6,322 bases of DNA, taken from NCBI GenBank assembly GCA_022566435.1, contig JADFIX010000258.1, forward strand, positions 1 to 6,322, read 5' to 3'. Positions 1 to 6,001 of this stretch are shown here, piece after piece. The notes below the pieces were generated by a model that saw only the letters and a program-made list of their open reading frames with translations, made no database searches and was not told where the DNA came from. How positions within the stretch are numbered: position 1 is the stretch's first letter; each line of letters begins with the position of its first letter. The stretch comes from Planctomycetota bacterium (GTDB taxonomy: Bacteria; Planctomycetota; Phycisphaerae; UBA1845). Position numbers and translations under genes: made by a program.

Positions 1-96
1 GCACGGTCCGGGAAAAAAATTGTTACAGAAGCCGTGGTCGAGGGCAAGGAGCGCCTGGTCACATCAAAGCCGCGACGGCGCCGGGAGTCGGCCTGA
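1..96 (+). CDS. Possible C-terminal end of an upstream gene (partial)
   Basis: Frame 1 is open from the first base and ends at a TGA at 94-96, giving 31 residues. The first part reads KKIVTEAVVEGKERLVTS, with alternating hydrophobic and charged residues like a final beta-hairpin, and the end is a basic tail, KPRRRRESA. The composition looks more protein-like than the other frames here. The piece is too short to name a family, and the gene would begin left of the window. About 127 bases separate it from the next plus-strand gene. It may be a chance frame. Confidence 0.35.
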   Translation, partial: ARSGKKIVTEAVVEGKERLVTSKPRRRRESA

Positions 97-223
97 TTTT
101 ACTCGAACCAGCCGGATTGTGGCGATACTACGGATCAAGTCCGCACCGAGCCGCGTCGATACCTCAGACAATGACGCAACCAGATCGAAATCCGCACCTT
201 GGGCGGCTGTGCGAGATGTTTTT

Positions 224-400
224 ATGGCGATTACGATTCTCTGTCCCCATTTACGGTGTCGCGCGATCCTCCAAGTGCCCGAAAGCGTGCGAGGGAAGCG
301 GGTAAAATGCGGAGAATGCGGCTCGGCATTCTTGGTGCCTGCCGTCTCGGGAACGCCGAATCAAAAAGACAAGCCTCGGAAAGACGTCCCAAAAAAATAG
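224..400 (+). CDS. Small MJ0042-like zinc-ribbon protein
   Basis: This 58-residue protein is almost entirely one zinc ribbon. Cys7 and Cys12 form the first knuckle (CPHLRC) and Cys29 and Cys32 the second (CGEC). The intervening LQVPESVRGKRVKCGECG is typical of the MJ0042-like ribbons common at the N-termini of planctomycete proteins. The first knuckle is CX4C instead of the usual CX2C. The C-terminal 16 residues are a charged, Lys-rich, probably disordered tail, with no membrane segment. The frame is open upstream to base 20, but the extra residues are low-quality sequence and MAIxxxCP is a common beginning for this family, so ATG 224 is preferred; an in-frame GTG at 209 is possible. No strong ribosome binding site is seen. 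The expected role is metal binding, perhaps nucleic-acid or protein contact; the exact function is unknown. It converges on another zinc-ribbon gene across 34 bases. Confidence 0.72.
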   Translation: MAITILCPHLRCRAILQVPESVRGKRVKCGECGSAFLVPAVSGTPNQKDKPRKDVPKK

Positions 401-434
401 ACCGATGGGGCGGCGCGGCGGCGTTTGCAGCCTT

Positions 435-1073
435 TCAAGTGCCCATCCACAAGGATCCGCCGCAGCAAAGGAAGAATGGCACGATCGCCACAATCACCAG
501 TGCGGTGACCGCGAGATGACGGCGGTAGAGGCGTCGTAGGCCGATGATCGCGCACACCACTGCCGCGACCCAAAAAGCGAACGACATCATATAAAAACCC
601 GTAACGGCAAGGATCCATGACGGCATTTGCCCGCCGTACTGTTCCATCAACGGCTGTTGCGAGCTCTCGAGAACGCCCTTTCCTTGCGCCAGCAGCTTCT
701 CTTGCTTCTGCTGGATCGCGATCAGTTCGTCGGCATGCGGACGAACGAGAACAACGATCGACAGTGTACAGGCCAACAGCCCACAAGACAGAATGAAGGC
801 GGCCATCGCCGCGCCGTTGTGCTGCCCACCACCGACGACGGATGTCGCCTCGAATTGTGGATCGCGCGAAAGCGACGTGGCATTTGCCAAGTCGGGCACA
901 GACGTTTGGACGGCCGGGGTGGCGGTCGGAATCCGGCTCATGTCGTCGATCTGCGATTCCGCCGGCGCGGTGACAGTCTTGCGGCAGTACGGGCAAGCCA
1001 CGGTTTTTAGTGCCCACTCGCCGTCGACTTCGATCGGCTGCGAGCAAGACGCGCAATGAAAGCGAATGACCAT
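435..1073 (-). CDS. Zinc-ribbon membrane protein with three predicted TM helices
   Basis: This is a 212-residue protein of unknown function. It opens with a zinc ribbon: Cys7/Cys10 (CASC) and Cys27/Cys30 (CPYC). A polar, Ser/Thr/Pro-rich linker covers about residues 35-85. Three hydrophobic segments follow, at about 88-110, 153-179 and 187-204. Between the first two, residues 111-150 form a charged stretch rich in Gln, Lys and Glu (QQKQEKLLAQ) that may be a short amphipathic or coiled-coil helix. A ribbon followed by TM helices fits an integral inner-membrane protein with a cytoplasmic metal-binding head. The frame is open upstream for 69 more codons, but that part lacks protein character, and MVIRFHCASC is a typical family beginning, so ATG at 1073 is chosen. 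No clear Shine-Dalgarno precedes it. It is convergent with the small ribbon protein at 224-400. Confidence 0.8.
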   Translation of the reverse strand: MVIRFHCASCSQPIEVDGEWALKTVACPYCRKTVTAPAESQIDDMSRIPTATPAVQTSVPDLANATSLSRDPQFEATSVVGGGQHNGAAMAAFILSCGLLACTLSIVVLVRPHADELIAIQQKQEKLLAQGKGVLESSQQPLMEQYGGQMPSWILAVTGFYMMSFAFWVAAVVCAIIGLRRLYRRHLAVTALVIVAIVPFFLCCGGSLWMGT

Positions 1074-1414
1074 GGCGGGAGATGGTAACGCCAAGGGTTC
1101 ACGAAGGTCAACCGACGATCGCCCTGGTCCTATTCGACTCGCGCAAACAAAAAAGCACGCGAAAGATATGCGCATTGTTCGCGCCACTTTCGCATGACCC
1201 ATCACCGAATGTGCGGTATCGCAGGGCGCAGCGAACGCCACCGGGTTCGCACGCGCAATCAGTGCATGTGCGGTGCGCAATTGTCGCCGTTTTTTAGCGT
1301 GTGGGTCGCGATTCGATCACTTTAGCGCGGGCCTCGGGAAGGCCGATACGCCACACATTGCCACCCGCTAAGTGGTCACGACCGGGACGGCCTTTTCCGA
1401 AGGAGTCGCCACGA
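1074..1414. other. Intergenic region between divergent genes
   Basis: This gap of about 340 bases must contain the promoters of the minus-strand membrane protein and the plus-strand 71-residue protein, which diverge from it. I find no convincing -35/-10 pair and no believable coding frame. Visible structure includes an 8-base palindrome ATGCGCAT at 1168-1175, nested inside a 7-base inverted repeat (GCGAAAG at 1159-1165, CTTTCGC at 1187-1193). These could be a regulator site, but they could also be chance in GC-rich DNA. Confidence 0.4.
1400..1405 (+). promoter_or_regulatory. Ribosome binding site (AAGGAG)
   Basis: AAGGAG lies 9 bases before ATG 1415. It decides the start of the 71-residue protein over the in-frame upstream ATG at 1301, whose extra 38 residues are Pro/Arg-rich and unlike protein. 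Confidence 0.7.
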
Positions 1415-1630
1415 ATGATATCCAAAACGCACACGATCGAAGCCATCATGGACCTCAATCCGAGTGCCAACCCCGGCTTTCTGGCGGAATTCGCGCAGGA
1501 CGACCTTGCCAAGTACCTCTTCCGGCTGGCCGACGTGACGCCAATGTCGGGGGCGAGCCACATCGCAGATCCGCCTTCGCGGGAAGAATCGTGGATGATC
1601 AAGAGAAACACTGATTCCGCGTTCGTCTGA
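1415..1630 (+). CDS. Small protein of unknown function (71 aa)
   Basis: I do not recognise a named family. The protein has a helical N-terminal half: TIEAIMDLNPSANPGFLAEF, then AQDDLAKYLFRL to about residue 38. It reads like two or three short amphipathic helices joined by an NPSA turn. A polar C-terminal tail follows (residues 41-71: Ser, Asp, Pro, Arg). There is no signal peptide or membrane segment, so it is probably cytoplasmic. From memory, similar short proteins with a 'MNPSA..FL..F....L..YL..L' pattern occur in planctomycete genomes without an assigned role; I cannot verify this here. The strong AAGGAG nine bases upstream supports both the start and real translation. It converges on the alpha/beta hydrolase, 82 bases away. 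Confidence 0.7.
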   Translation: MISKTHTIEAIMDLNPSANPGFLAEFAQDDLAKYLFRLADVTPMSGASHIADPPSREESWMIKRNTDSAFV

Positions 1631-1648
1631 TGGGCCGAGGTCGTCAAG

Positions 1649-1690
1649 CCGACCCAGGTCGGTGCCCGCTGTCATAGGGCTTTGTCCTAT
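1649..1690. terminator. Tandem hairpins in a convergent gap, possible transcription end
   Basis: Two inverted repeats fill the gap between convergent genes. CCGACCCAGGTCGG at 1649-1662 is a perfect palindrome apart from its CA centre. ATAGGGCTTTGTCCTAT at 1674-1690 has a 7-pair stem (one G-T pair) and a TTT loop. Neither is followed by a T-run on either strand, so they are not classical intrinsic terminators. Their position fits a bidirectional transcription end or mRNA 3' stabilisers. Confidence 0.35.
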
Positions 1691-1712
1691 CCCAAGCGTT
1701 CGCCGTCCGACG

Positions 1713-2489
1713 CTACACCGCGCCGAGCACACCGGCGATGGCATCGCAGAACGCGTCGGGTCTTTCGAGCATCATCAAGTGGCCGGCGTCCTCGATCACC
1801 TCCAAGGAGACCGCGGCCCGCCTTACGAATTCAGGCACGTCCCATAGTGCCAGGCTCCGCCTTCCGGCGATGAGATGGAAAGGCAGCGCGCGATCGACAA
1901 TTCGCCGCACGGCCTCGAGGAATTCGGGCGCGGCGGTGGCATCGACCAGCGCCTCCGACACGGCGCGTATCGTTTCGGCAGATTGATGATCGAGCATGGC
2001 GGTCGCCCATTCGATTCGCTCTGGTGTCGGATCGATTCCACACTTCGTCAACAAAACAGGAATGTCCGCGCGCATGGCCTGGTATTCCATCCGCCACTGT
2101 GCGGGCGCCAGCTTCATGATCCGACTCGACCAGAACGCGTCCTTCCGTGTGAAGTTCCCCTCGACATTAATGAGACCGCAAACGAGGTCCGGACGCCTGT
2201 CCGCCAGCATCATGACGATCGCACCACCGAGACTGTGCCCCACAAGCCATGCCCGCCCGGCGCCGAGCGATTCGATTTGAGAGACCACATGATCAATTTG
2301 CCTTGTCAGGCCGAGCAATAGTGGATCTTCGCCGCGAAATGCCCCGTATCCCAGCAGATCGAGCGCATAAACGGGGTGTTCACTCAAACGAGATTCCGCG
2401 TGAAAGTAGCCGAGTGATCCGATCAAGCCATGAACCAGAACGACCGGCGGGCGAGAGGTATTCAAACGACTGGTCACGACATGGCACAC
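1713..2489 (-). CDS. Alpha/beta hydrolase fold protein
   Basis: The protein is 258 residues if read from GTG 2489, a usual length for single-domain alpha/beta hydrolases. Visible family marks are the oxyanion-hole strand PPVVLVHGLIG (residues 14-24), the nucleophile elbow GHSLGG with Ser86, and the C-terminal catalytic histidine in EDAGHLMMLERPD (His237). Residues about 115-180 form the helical cap. The acid of the triad is not in its usual place: after strand 7 the sequence is LIAGRRS. Asp217 in ALWDVPE is the nearest candidate. There is no signal peptide, so it is likely cytosolic; the substrate cannot be told (ester, lactone or C-C bond). The start is uncertain: the frame is open back to a TGA at 2532-2534, and upstream residues IDGFAVCHVV fit the first strand of the fold. 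GGGGAGG lies 8 bases before an ATT at 2504-2502, giving 263 residues. Alternatively, a one-base error in the G-run would connect to GTG 2535. It follows the large secreted-protein gene on the same strand. Confidence 0.88.
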   Translation of the reverse strand: MCHVVTSRLNTSRPPVVLVHGLIGSLGYFHAESRLSEHPVYALDLLGYGAFRGEDPLLLGLTRQIDHVVSQIESLGAGRAWLVGHSLGGAIVMMLADRRPDLVCGLINVEGNFTRKDAFWSSRIMKLAPAQWRMEYQAMRADIPVLLTKCGIDPTPERIEWATAMLDHQSAETIRAVSEALVDATAAPEFLEAVRRIVDRALPFHLIAGRRSLALWDVPEFVRRAAVSLEVIEDAGHLMMLERPDAFCDAIAGVLGAV

Positions 2490-2512
2490 GGCGAAACCGT
2501 CAATGCCGACGA

Positions 2513-2517
2513 CCTCC
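2513..2517 (-). promoter_or_regulatory. Ribosome binding site (GGAGG) suggesting an ATT start for the hydrolase
   Basis: Read on the minus strand, GGGGGAGG is followed by 8 bases (TCGTCGGC) and then ATT GAC GGT in the hydrolase frame. The GTG at 2489 is 23 bases from GGAGG, too far for normal initiation. The only GTG, ATG or TTG close to the ideal spacing is the out-of-frame TTG overlapping the ATT, which soon meets a stop. Confidence 0.45.
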
Positions 2518-2577
2518 CCCGCCTTCGATGATCACTTCGATGCCGCGTCTTGACCGAGGACGCAATCACATTCGTCC

Positions 2578-5500
2578 CTATGGCCCCGTAATCGTAATGA
2601 GTCCCGGCGTAAGTTCGATCAATGGAAAGACCGAGGACAATTCGTCGGCCAGAAACGTAAAGTTGATAGAGGGATTAAACTCGACGGTGAACGATCCGGC
2701 TGCGTCGGGCGAAACCTCCAATATCAAAGTGCCCGCATAGCGCCGCACTCCCGTATCAGCCTGACCCACGTTCGGCAACAAAATGACGCCGGCCCAGGCG
2801 TACATCTGCGGATCGCCAAAAAGCGACCCGATGCCCGTGAGCCAATCATCCTCGTCGAAGGGATCGCGGAAAATAAAATCCGGACGAGACGTGTCGATGA
2901 ATGCACCGGCCTCCGGATCCGGCGTAAGTAGCGGTATCAGGAAGCCCGCGTCGCCGCTGGTATAGCTCGTTTCGCCCAGAATCTGAGCCTGATACACCCT
3001 GATAAGACGGGGTTCCCAAGCCGAAATGAAGACTTCCAGGGTCACGTCGACGCCGCCTTGAGAAATGAAGATCTCGTTGCCGTCAATCGAAAAAGGTCCG
3101 CTGGAAGAAACGGGTACGAACTCGATAAGCGTCGCAGCGGTGCCCGGACACGTGCAGTCGCGCCCGGCAAGACACCCGGGCGATGTCGGTGGACAGTCCG
3201 CGTTGTTTACGCATTCAATATCCGTAAATAACGTAAAGACGCATGTGCCGTTCACGCATTCATCGACGGTGCAGTCGTTGGCATCCTGGCAGATGATGGG
3301 TTCGTTGGTCACGACGCCGGTGGCAGCGTCGCACGAGTCGATGGTGCAAGAGTCACCGTCGTCAATCGGATGCGCGTCGCCGGTCTCCGGGTCGCAACAG
3401 TCGTTGACCTCGTCGAAGTTGATGACGTTCAGACATTCGCCGGTTTCGATCACACAGGAATCGTCCGTACAGACGTCGTCGTCATCGCAGTCCGCCGGAT
3501 GACAGGGCGGGCATTCGTTCGAACACTCCACGTCGACGAACGCTTTCCCTTGGAATCCGAGGATTGACCAAAAGGCATCGACTATGTTGGGCCGTAGGTT
3601 GGGTTCGCAGCCCGCCATGTCCGTCTTGGATCGCGTGACGTCCGGCGTCACTAGAAAATCACCTACGAACGCCAAGAGGCACAATTGCACGTCAACGAAG
3701 TTCTGCACGGTATTGCCGTCGACGTCTCCAAAGCGGTAGGTCAGCGCCGTGGTAAGCTCCGAAAAACCCGGATTCCCCGGTGAGCCGCAGTCGGCCCAGA
3801 TTTCGTACGTCGAGCCCGGCGCCAAAGTCAATCCGGTCACATACACCGGATCGCCCCAGTCCGCGGGTGTCAGGAAGACCGCGTCGGCGGGATCGTCCAC
3901 CAGCAGGCCCGCCTGCGACTCAGGACCTTGTGGCCCAAGACTCTCGTTGAAGAACGGAACCGGTGCGCCCACATACCGCGCGACGCCGCCCGCGCACTTG
4001 CCGCGTACCACGATGGCCTGCGGTATTTGGGAACCGGCCGGCTGAAGCGAGACGGCGAGATACCGCGAACCCGCCGCCACGACGATCGGTGCATCGCAAA
4101 GACAGATGTCCTCGTCCTCGTCGCAAGGTCCGCCACAGGGCGAGCCGGTGTGATCGCAGCCCAGTCCCGCCACGCAGATCTCCGAGCCGTTGCAAAACAA
4201 TGTATCGTCAGGGCAGAGCCCGTTATTGGGATCGTTGACGCAGACGTCCTTGACCTCGTCGCACGAGTCGTCCGTGCAATCGATGCCGTCGTCGCAGTTC
4301 GGCGCGATGCCCGGCCGGCAATCGTTCTGCGGATCACATGTCTCGGGGCCGTCGCAGAACTGGCCGTTGTCACAGAGAAGGTTGTTGGGAACATTGGAGC
4401 ACACATCGTTGACTTCGTCGCACGAGTCCAGGGTGCAGCCGACGAGATCGTTACAATCCGGTACCGTGCCGGGTTCCACCACACAGTCGAGCTGCGCATC
4501 GCAGATCTCCACCCCGTCGCAGAACTGTCCGTTGTTACAGTTGGTGTCGTTCGGAACGTTGCTGCAAACATCGTTCTGCTCGTCACAAGAGTCGTCGCTG
4601 CAGTCCACGTCATCGTCACAGGTGTCCGAACCGCCGGCGCAGGTGCCCGCAGTGCAGGTCTCATCAGTCGTGCAGAACGCACCATCGTCGCACGGTGCCC
4701 CGTTCAGCGTATGGTTGTCGCAGCATGCGCCGTTTCCACAGCAGGTGTCCGGATCGGTACAGTCGGTGTCCGCCTGATCGCCACAGATCACATCGACGGG
4801 GGCATGGTGGGGGTCGCACGTACCGCCGCCGTCGCACGTGTCGGGATCGGTACAGTCGGTGTCCGTTGGATCGCCGCAGGGCGTGCCCGAGGACGCCTTG
4901 CGATCCACGCAGCTACAGTTGCCGTCGCACGTGTCCTGGGCGTCGCAGCCGTCCGTGGCCGGACTGCCGCAGAACGTCCCTTCCGGTAGACAGGTGGGGA
5001 TGACCGCTCCCGTTTCGATGTCGCAGACCGTACTGGTGCATTCGTTGCCGTCGTCCAATGACGTCAAAGAGCCGTCAGCCGGATTGCAGCAAAACAGGGC
5101 GTCGTCGTAATTCAAGGTGTTTTGGCAGGTACCGTCGCCCAAACACGAATCGATCGTGCAAGCGTTGGCGTCGTTACAGTCCGCGTCGACCGCGCAGAGC
5201 ACGGTGATTTGCGCGGAAATCAAAATGATCGGTGTAATGGGCCCCGCCAGTTCGTCACGCATGAATGTGGAATTAGGATTATTGACAAAACCGATCGTAT
5301 ACGTTCCCACCGCCCCGAGAGGGACTTCGAGGACCAGGGTGGCGCCATACCAGTTGATGCCGTCATCCGTTCGGCCGTCGATTTGCGCCACCGCGGCGAG
5401 TTCATAATCTAAAGAGGTCGTAGCAATCGCGGTGATAGGGTTCAGCCCTGTAAACACAAAATTGGGGTCCGCGATGCAGGCTTCTTCGGGACAGTCCGCT

Positions 5501-5886
5501 TGGCCCGTGCAAGGTGCGCCCGTCGGGGGTTGTCCGAAATTGATCGTGCAACGGTTTAGGATCTGAAAGGCACCCAACTCCGGTGAGTCCGGCCAGCCAA
5601 GCGGATTCAGCGCCGTCCCCATGCCGCTGGAATAGCCGCTCGAATCCACGGTGACCTGAAAGGCGGCAAGACGAGGAATGTTGTCCTGATCGGGATCCCA
5701 ACCGGACATTTCGAGATCGAGCGTCACCTCCTGCCCGGCACCCGTCAGGATGATCTCCTGCCCGACGATGTTATGGTCACCCGTGGCCCCCGTAGGGACC
5801 CACGCAAAATTCGCGCCGCGCAACGCGGGCACGAAAACAAACAGCAGCGTACAGATGACCACAGAACGTACGGTTCGACGGCACAT
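2578..5886 (-). CDS. Large secreted cysteine-rich modular protein with dockerin-like and cohesin-like domains
   Basis: This 1102-residue protein begins with a signal peptide (residues 1 to about 24: CRRTVRSVV, then a hydrophobic core, then PALRG), so it is exported. Order of parts: beta-rich domain A, about 27-230; cysteine-rich region I, 231-597, with 57 Cys; a beta-sandwich-like segment, about 600-718; a dockerin-like segment, about 719-783; cysteine-rich region II, 788-913, with 20 Cys; and C-terminal domain A', about 921-1102, homologous to A. In the dockerin-like part the first calcium loop is good (D721, D723, N725, D732 in DVDGNTVQNFVD); the second is degenerate. A and A' have the alternating hydrophobic strand pattern of cohesin-like domains (VTLDLEMSGW / VTLEVFISAW). 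The Cys repeats resemble the CTDC repeat first described in Dictyostelium and should form disulfides outside the cytoplasm. No catalytic domain or C-terminal sorting signal is seen, so a structural, adhesive or surface role is inferred. ATG 5886 is chosen over the frame-open upstream start because GGAGG lies 7 bases before it and the signal peptide starts there. Confidence 0.9.
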   Translation of the reverse strand: MCRRTVRSVVICTLLFVFVPALRGANFAWVPTGATGDHNIVGQEIILTGAGQEVTLDLEMSGWDPDQDNIPRLAAFQVTVDSSGYSSGMGTALNPLGWPDSPELGAFQILNRCTINFGQPPTGAPCTGQADCPEEACIADPNFVFTGLNPITAIATTSLDYELAAVAQIDGRTDDGINWYGATLVLEVPLGAVGTYTIGFVNNPNSTFMRDELAGPITPIILISAQITVLCAVDADCNDANACTIDSCLGDGTCQNTLNYDDALFCCNPADGSLTSLDDGNECTSTVCDIETGAVIPTCLPEGTFCGSPATDGCDAQDTCDGNCSCVDRKASSGTPCGDPTDTDCTDPDTCDGGGTCDPHHAPVDVICGDQADTDCTDPDTCCGNGACCDNHTLNGAPCDDGAFCTTDETCTAGTCAGGSDTCDDDVDCSDDSCDEQNDVCSNVPNDTNCNNGQFCDGVEICDAQLDCVVEPGTVPDCNDLVGCTLDSCDEVNDVCSNVPNNLLCDNGQFCDGPETCDPQNDCRPGIAPNCDDGIDCTDDSCDEVKDVCVNDPNNGLCPDDTLFCNGSEICVAGLGCDHTGSPCGGPCDEDEDICLCDAPIVVAAGSRYLAVSLQPAGSQIPQAIVVRGKCAGGVARYVGAPVPFFNESLGPQGPESQAGLLVDDPADAVFLTPADWGDPVYVTGLTLAPGSTYEIWADCGSPGNPGFSELTTALTYRFGDVDGNTVQNFVDVQLCLLAFVGDFLVTPDVTRSKTDMAGCEPNLRPNIVDAFWSILGFQGKAFVDVECSNECPPCHPADCDDDDVCTDDSCVIETGECLNVINFDEVNDCCDPETGDAHPIDDGDSCTIDSCDAATGVVTNEPIICQDANDCTVDECVNGTCVFTLFTDIECVNNADCPPTSPGCLAGRDCTCPGTAATLIEFVPVSSSGPFSIDGNEIFISQGGVDVTLEVFISAWEPRLIRVYQAQILGETSYTSGDAGFLIPLLTPDPEAGAFIDTSRPDFIFRDPFDEDDWLTGIGSLFGDPQMYAWAGVILLPNVGQADTGVRRYAGTLILEVSPDAAGSFTVEFNPSINFTFLADELSSVFPLIELTPGLITITGP
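2581..3126 (-). repeat. C-terminal domain A' (copy of N-terminal domain A)
   Basis: Residues 921-1102 of the large protein repeat the plan of residues 27-230. Matching blocks, in order, are IEFVPV/FAWVPT, VTLEVFISAWEP/VTLDLEMSGWDP, SYTSG/GYSSG, TLILEVSPDAAGSFTVEF/TLVLEVPLGAVGTYTIGF and FLADEL/FMRDEL. Both copies end in a run of beta strands. The copies have diverged too far for an obvious DNA-level repeat. The cohesin-like fold is an inference from the strand pattern. Confidence 0.75.
3538..3732 (-). other. Dockerin-like calcium-binding segment
   Basis: Residues about 719-783 of the large protein. FGDVDGNTVQNFVD carries Asp1, Asp3, Asn5 and Asp12 of a dockerin calcium loop and is followed by a helix (VQLCLLAFVGDF). 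The second half (CEPNLRPNIVDAFWSILGFQG) keeps the helix and FQG end but has Gly where the first loop Asp should be. It sits in the middle of the protein instead of the usual C-terminal place. Confidence 0.7.
4138..4620 (-). repeat. Three tandem eight-cysteine repeats (53-55 aa each)
   Basis: The copies cover residues 423-477 (4456-4620), 478-530 (4297-4455) and 531-583 (4138-4296) of the large protein. Copies 1 and 2 have the same spacing, C-x5-C-x4-C-x6-C-x8-C-x5-C-x5-C-x5-C; copy 3 differs by one residue in one gap. The core reads DCTDDSCDE..DVCSNVPN, then NGQFCDG.E.CD. The shorter C-x5-C-x4-C unit also occurs near residues 237-254, 800-818 and 866-882. The pattern resembles the CTDC repeat family and implies conserved disulfides. 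Confidence 0.85.
4751..4865 (-). repeat. Short tandem repeat of about 31 aa in the cysteine-rich region
   Basis: A 22-base sequence at 4751-4772 recurs exactly at 4844-4865, 93 bases (31 codons) away. It encodes the shared DTDCTDPDTC core of two successive units (one with CDGGGTC, one with CCGNGACC). The DNA identity suggests a younger duplication than the surrounding repeats. Confidence 0.8.
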
Positions 5887-5893
5887 AATTTCG

Positions 5894-5898
5894 CCTCC
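5894..5898 (-). promoter_or_regulatory. Ribosome binding site (GGAGG) of the large gene
   Basis: Read on the minus strand, GGAGG lies 7 bases (CGAAATT) before ATG 5886. It fixes the start 20 codons inside the longest open frame, at the first residue of the signal peptide. Confidence 0.8.
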
Positions 5899-5953
5899 AA
5901 TTGGCACGTAGCACGAGTGAACGTTTCCCCGAAAACCAGCGTCCATCGCGTAG

Positions 5954-5962
5954 AGTATAACA
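5954..5962 (-). promoter_or_regulatory. Candidate extended -10 promoter for the large gene
   Basis: On the minus strand TGTTATACT contains a near-consensus -10 (TATACT) and the TG of an extended -10 element. No good -35 is visible at 16-18 bases. A start of transcription near 5947 would leave a leader of about 60 bases before the ATG. Confidence 0.5.
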
Positions 5963-5973
5963 GATACATGCGA

Positions 5974-5990
5974 GAAAATGGCCCATTTTC
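5974..5990. promoter_or_regulatory. 17-base palindrome, possible operator
   Basis: GAAAATGGCCCATTTTC has perfect 8-base arms around one central base. It lies 11 bases upstream of the extended -10 element on the minus strand, where the -35 region would be. The single-base centre suits a DNA-binding dimer better than an RNA hairpin, and there is no adjoining T-run for a terminator. Confidence 0.4.
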
Positions 5991-6001
5991 GAAATAAAAC
6001 T

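Noticed and set aside
20..223. A 68-residue N-terminal extension of the small zinc-ribbon protein
   Set aside because: It is Arg/Ser-rich, lacks a ribosome binding site and overlaps the possible end of the upstream gene in another frame.
361..1056. A 231-codon minus-strand frame overlapping the zinc-ribbon membrane protein
   Set aside because: It is a shifted frame of the same gene with an Arg-rich translation and none of the ribbon or membrane features.
1074..1280. A 69-residue N-terminal extension of the zinc-ribbon membrane protein
   Set aside because: The extension would precede the typical ribbon beginning, has no domain, and reads like intergenic sequence.
1301..1414. A 38-residue N-terminal extension of the 71-residue protein
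   Set aside because: AAGGAG is correctly spaced before ATG 1415, and the upstream part is Pro/Arg-rich without protein character.
2523..2542. CTTCGATG repeated with a 4-base gap
   Set aside because: An 8-base direct repeat is short enough to be chance, and no link to a regulator or mobile element can be shown.
3870..4685. A 271-codon open frame on the minus strand
   Set aside because: It is a second frame of the same repeat DNA, with an Arg/Thr/Ala-rich translation and no family features; the Cys frame is clearly the coding one.
4138..4865. A CRISPR-like or non-coding tandem array
   Set aside because: The repeats keep the reading frame and the cysteine spacing, diverge at silent positions, and have no unique spacers of constant length.
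3928..4989. A 353-codon open frame on the plus strand
   Set aside because: It lies antisense to the cysteine-rich repeats. Its Val/Ala/Arg-rich low-complexity translation mirrors the repeat codons, and it has no ribosome binding site or domain.
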